A DNA stretch of 64,000 nucleotides, from contig NZ_CP096203.1 of NCBI RefSeq assembly GCF_023195755.1, forward strand, positions 2,480,001 to 2,544,000. The letters are read 5' to 3'. Source of the DNA: Chryseobacterium nepalense (GTDB lineage Bacteria > Bacteroidota > Bacteroidia > Flavobacteriales > Weeksellaceae). Shown piece by piece: positions 62,346 through 64,000 of this stretch. Within the stretch, counting starts at the first letter, position 1. Each line of letters starts with the position of its first letter. The notes under the pieces were generated by a model. The model was not told the DNA's origin, ran no database searches, and worked only from the letters and a program-made list of their open reading frames with translations. The translations under genes and the position numbers were made by a program.

Positions 62346-62353
62346 CAAATGTA
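62346..62353 (-). promoter_or_regulatory. -7 box of pgk
   Basis: Minus-strand TACATTTG matches TAnnTTTG and predicts a leader of about 100 nt before pgk. Confidence 0.5.
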
Positions 62354-62399
62354 AGATTTTAAAATTTTTGAATCGCGGCAACCTTTGAAAAGTTTTCAG

Positions 62400-62860
62400 A
62401 AAAGTTTTTCGCAAACCCAACATTCAGCTATCAACAATTTTTTTCTCTTTAAAAAAAAGAATACGCTATTGTTGTTGAGTGATGTGAATTTAGGGGATAA
62501 GTTTTCACGATAAATTTCATAACAGGTAATTTTATATTCAATTCACATTTTATTTACATTATAAAAGGTTGTAAATCTGATTTTTCACTTCGTTACTAAC
62601 AATTATTGATAACTTTTCCCCAATTTGCTTTATGGATAACTGATTTATGGAAAAAGTCAACAATTCCTGCCAGAAAGTTTTTTGAAAATTTTAACATTTT
62701 TTTTGGTCATACTTTCCATTACAAATTTTTTCAATGTTACGAAACATTTATTTTGCCGCAGTTATCCACAGTTATTCACAATGCTTTTCACAATTTACTC
62801 CCGAAAGACTAACAAAGATTGTTATAATTCTTACCTTTGCTATGAAATAAAATCTAAAAA
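62400..62860. other. candidate origin of replication (DnaA-box cluster)
   Basis: The AT-rich gap between pgk and rpiB has no gene. It carries TTATCCACA (62762-62770) and TTATTCACA (62772-62780) side by side, both matching the DnaA-box consensus TTATnCACA. One-mismatch boxes are TTATTTACA (62550-62558) and, on the minus strand, TTATCCATA (62631-62639). Two parS sites lie 3-5 kb away. The dnaA gene is not in the window. Confidence 0.55.
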
Positions 62861-62876
62861 GGCTAAATAAACAGTT

Positions 62877-63311
62877 ATGAAAAGAAAAATTGCCATTGCC
62901 GCAGACCATGCGGGCTTCGAATATAAAGAAATTGTTAAAAACTATTTGTCAGAAAACTTTGAAGTTCAAGATTTTGGAACGTTTTCCACAGACAGTGTGG
63001 ATTATCCGGACTTTGTGCATCCCGCAGCAACTTCGGTAGAAAACGGAGAAAATGAGCTTGGAATTTTATTCTGCGGAAGCGGAAACGGAGTTCAAATCAC
63101 AGCCAACAAACATCAAAAAATCCGTTGCGCCCTTTGCTGGATGCCGGAGATCGCTTCATTGGCAAGACAGCATAATGATGCGAATATGATTTCCATTCCT
63201 GCAAGATTCATTTCTAAAGAATTAACAATAGAAATCGTAGATAAATTTCTCTCAACGGACTTCGAAGGCGGAAGACATCAAAACAGAGTTGATAAAATCG
63301 CATACTGCTAA
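62877..63311 (+). CDS. rpiB: ribose-5-phosphate isomerase B
   Basis: 144 residues of the RpiB/LacAB family: IAIAADHAGFEYKE at the N-terminus, DFGTFSTDSVDYPDF, and ILFCGSGNGVQITANKH with the active-site Cys. MISIPARFIS and a C-terminal EGGRHQNRVDKI complete it. It interconverts ribose-5- and ribulose-5-phosphate in the pentose phosphate pathway. Followed by a terminator. Confidence 0.95.
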   Translation: MKRKIAIAADHAGFEYKEIVKNYLSENFEVQDFGTFSTDSVDYPDFVHPAATSVENGENELGILFCGSGNGVQITANKHQKIRCALCWMPEIASLARQHNDANMISIPARFISKELTIEIVDKFLSTDFEGGRHQNRVDKIAYC

Positions 63312-63317
63312 AATATA

Positions 63318-63359
63318 AAGGCTTGTAAATCAAATTACAAGCCTTATTTGTTTTTAATT
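63318..63359 (+). terminator. rpiB terminator
   Basis: AAGGCTTGTAA (63318-63328) pairs perfectly with TTACAAGCCTT (63335-63345), followed by ATTTGTTTTT. Confidence 0.9.
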
Positions 63360-63362
63360 TTG

Positions 63363-63370
63363 TATATTTG
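63363..63370 (+). promoter_or_regulatory. -7 box of rnr
   Basis: TATATTTG matches TAnnTTTG. Transcription from here would give a leader of about 295 nt before the rnr ATG. Confidence 0.6.
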
Positions 63371-63672
63371 CGGCGTCCGGAGGATTTACCATCCTGTCAT
63401 TTCCATTGAACCTGTATTATATTTAAAGATATTTAATAAAAGGTTTTCCCTACTCTTCTCCATTTTTGTATTAAATTTATGCAAAACTAAAAGTTCCATC
63501 AATGATAGAAATGGAAAGAAAATTGATGTTGCTGTAGATGAGTTCATACATGTCTCATGATACAGTCTATTATTTAATGAATATTCCGTGACAGTTCTAA
63601 CTATTCTTAATAAGGAATGCTAACAGAACGAAATATGATATTCATTAGAACATATTAAAAAATAATTTTAGA
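63371..63672 (+). promoter_or_regulatory. long 5' leader of rnr, no gene seen
   Basis: About 300 nt with no convincing ORF. TTTCCATT near 63400 can pair with AATGGAAA near 63510, and CATCAAT with ATTGATG (about 63498-63530), so the leader may fold into stems. A regulatory role, for example in response to cold, is possible but not shown. Confidence 0.35.
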
Positions 63673-64000
63673 ATGCCAAAAAAAAGAAAATATATAAGTC
63701 AGAAAAATGATCATAAACTGCAGGAAATCGGGAGACTGATTCTGCGTTTTATGAATGAAAATTCAACGAAAGTCTATAATTACAAGCAGATTGCAGAAGG
63801 AATAGACTATAAAAATCCGAGACAGCGCGAGCTAGTCATCCAGGCGTTGCATAAGCTGCAGGCTACGGAAAGAATTAAAGAAGCCGAAAAAGGAAAATAT
63901 ATCGTTAATCTTAATATCAAAGGAACATTGACGGGAGTTATCGACTTTAACCAGTCCGGAAATGCCTATGTTAATGTTGAAGGTCTGGAAGATGACATCT
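63673..64000 (+). CDS. rnr: ribonuclease R, N-terminal part (cut by window edge)
   Basis: The reading frame from ATG at 63673 stays open to the edge (109 residues). It starts MPKKRKYISQKNDHKLQEIG and has a helix-turn-helix-like RNase R N-terminal domain (NYKQIAEGIDYKNPRQRELVIQALHKLQ) that leads into a cold-shock OB fold (KGTLTGVIDFNQSGNAYVNVEG). RNase R is a processive 3'-5' exoribonuclease. The catalytic RNB domain is outside the window. Confidence 0.82.
   Translation, partial: MPKKRKYISQKNDHKLQEIGRLILRFMNENSTKVYNYKQIAEGIDYKNPRQRELVIQALHKLQATERIKEAEKGKYIVNLNIKGTLTGVIDFNQSGNAYVNVEGLEDDI

Noticed and set aside
1..64000. CRISPR arrays, prophage or insertion-sequence genes
   Set aside because: No regularly spaced direct repeats, phage structural genes, integrases or transposases were found. 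The only tandem repeat is the 21-bp array at 44003-44227, which has no spacers.

Overview
The window looks like chromosomal DNA of a flavobacterium, most probably Chryseobacterium or a close relative. The evidence is low-GC coding sequence, many promoters with the Bacteroidetes -7 box TAnnTTTG and few Shine-Dalgarno sites, a SpmA-SpmB fusion, a MurF-alanine racemase fusion, and LytS/LytTR signalling with 2TM-domain proteins. All assignments come from reading the sequence; no database search was run.

Layout. 1-5 kb: a gate-domain transporter, then a TonB/ExbD/ExbB energy-transduction operon. 5-12 kb: housekeeping and small accessory genes (DUF885 lipoprotein, DUF1398, DinB-like, endonuclease III, Bcp, acetyltransferase, mannose-1-phosphate guanylyltransferase, SprT-like). 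12.1-17.8 kb: a peptide-export locus with a TolC-like protein, a C39-peptidase ABC exporter and an HlyD-type adaptor. Upstream of these lie five very short genes, two of which encode precursor peptides with double-glycine leaders, so this is a candidate undescribed bacteriocin-like system. 18-28 kb: folC, two identical tRNA-Val genes, glycosyltransferases, sufE, clpC and mnmA. 28-38 kb: small membrane and secreted proteins, then a LytTR response regulator, four 2TM domains (one fused to a histidine kinase), an ICMT-like methyltransferase, a TPR-like protein and a TonB-dependent receptor. Two near-identical 30-bp operators of LytTR type, 5.6 kb apart, tie that locus into one predicted regulon. 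37.5-48 kb: sodC, a tail-specific protease, surE, a three-cluster radical SAM protein next to a divergent Lgt paralogue, a heptad-repeat protein, guaC and fabG. 48-61 kb: a WG-repeat protein, a frameshifted rsmI, an acidic repeat protein, tdk, murF-alr, a patatin-like protein, ybeY, mnmG and a methyltransferase. 61-64 kb: pgk, an AT-rich gap with DnaA boxes, rpiB and the start of rnr.

Chromosome landmarks. Two perfect parS sites (TGTTTCACGTGAAACA) flank mnmG. The 640-bp gap between pgk and rpiB carries two consensus DnaA boxes plus near matches. Together these suggest the right end of the window lies near oriC. Several non-coding inverted-repeat elements of REP-like or MITE-like type sit in the intergenic regions.
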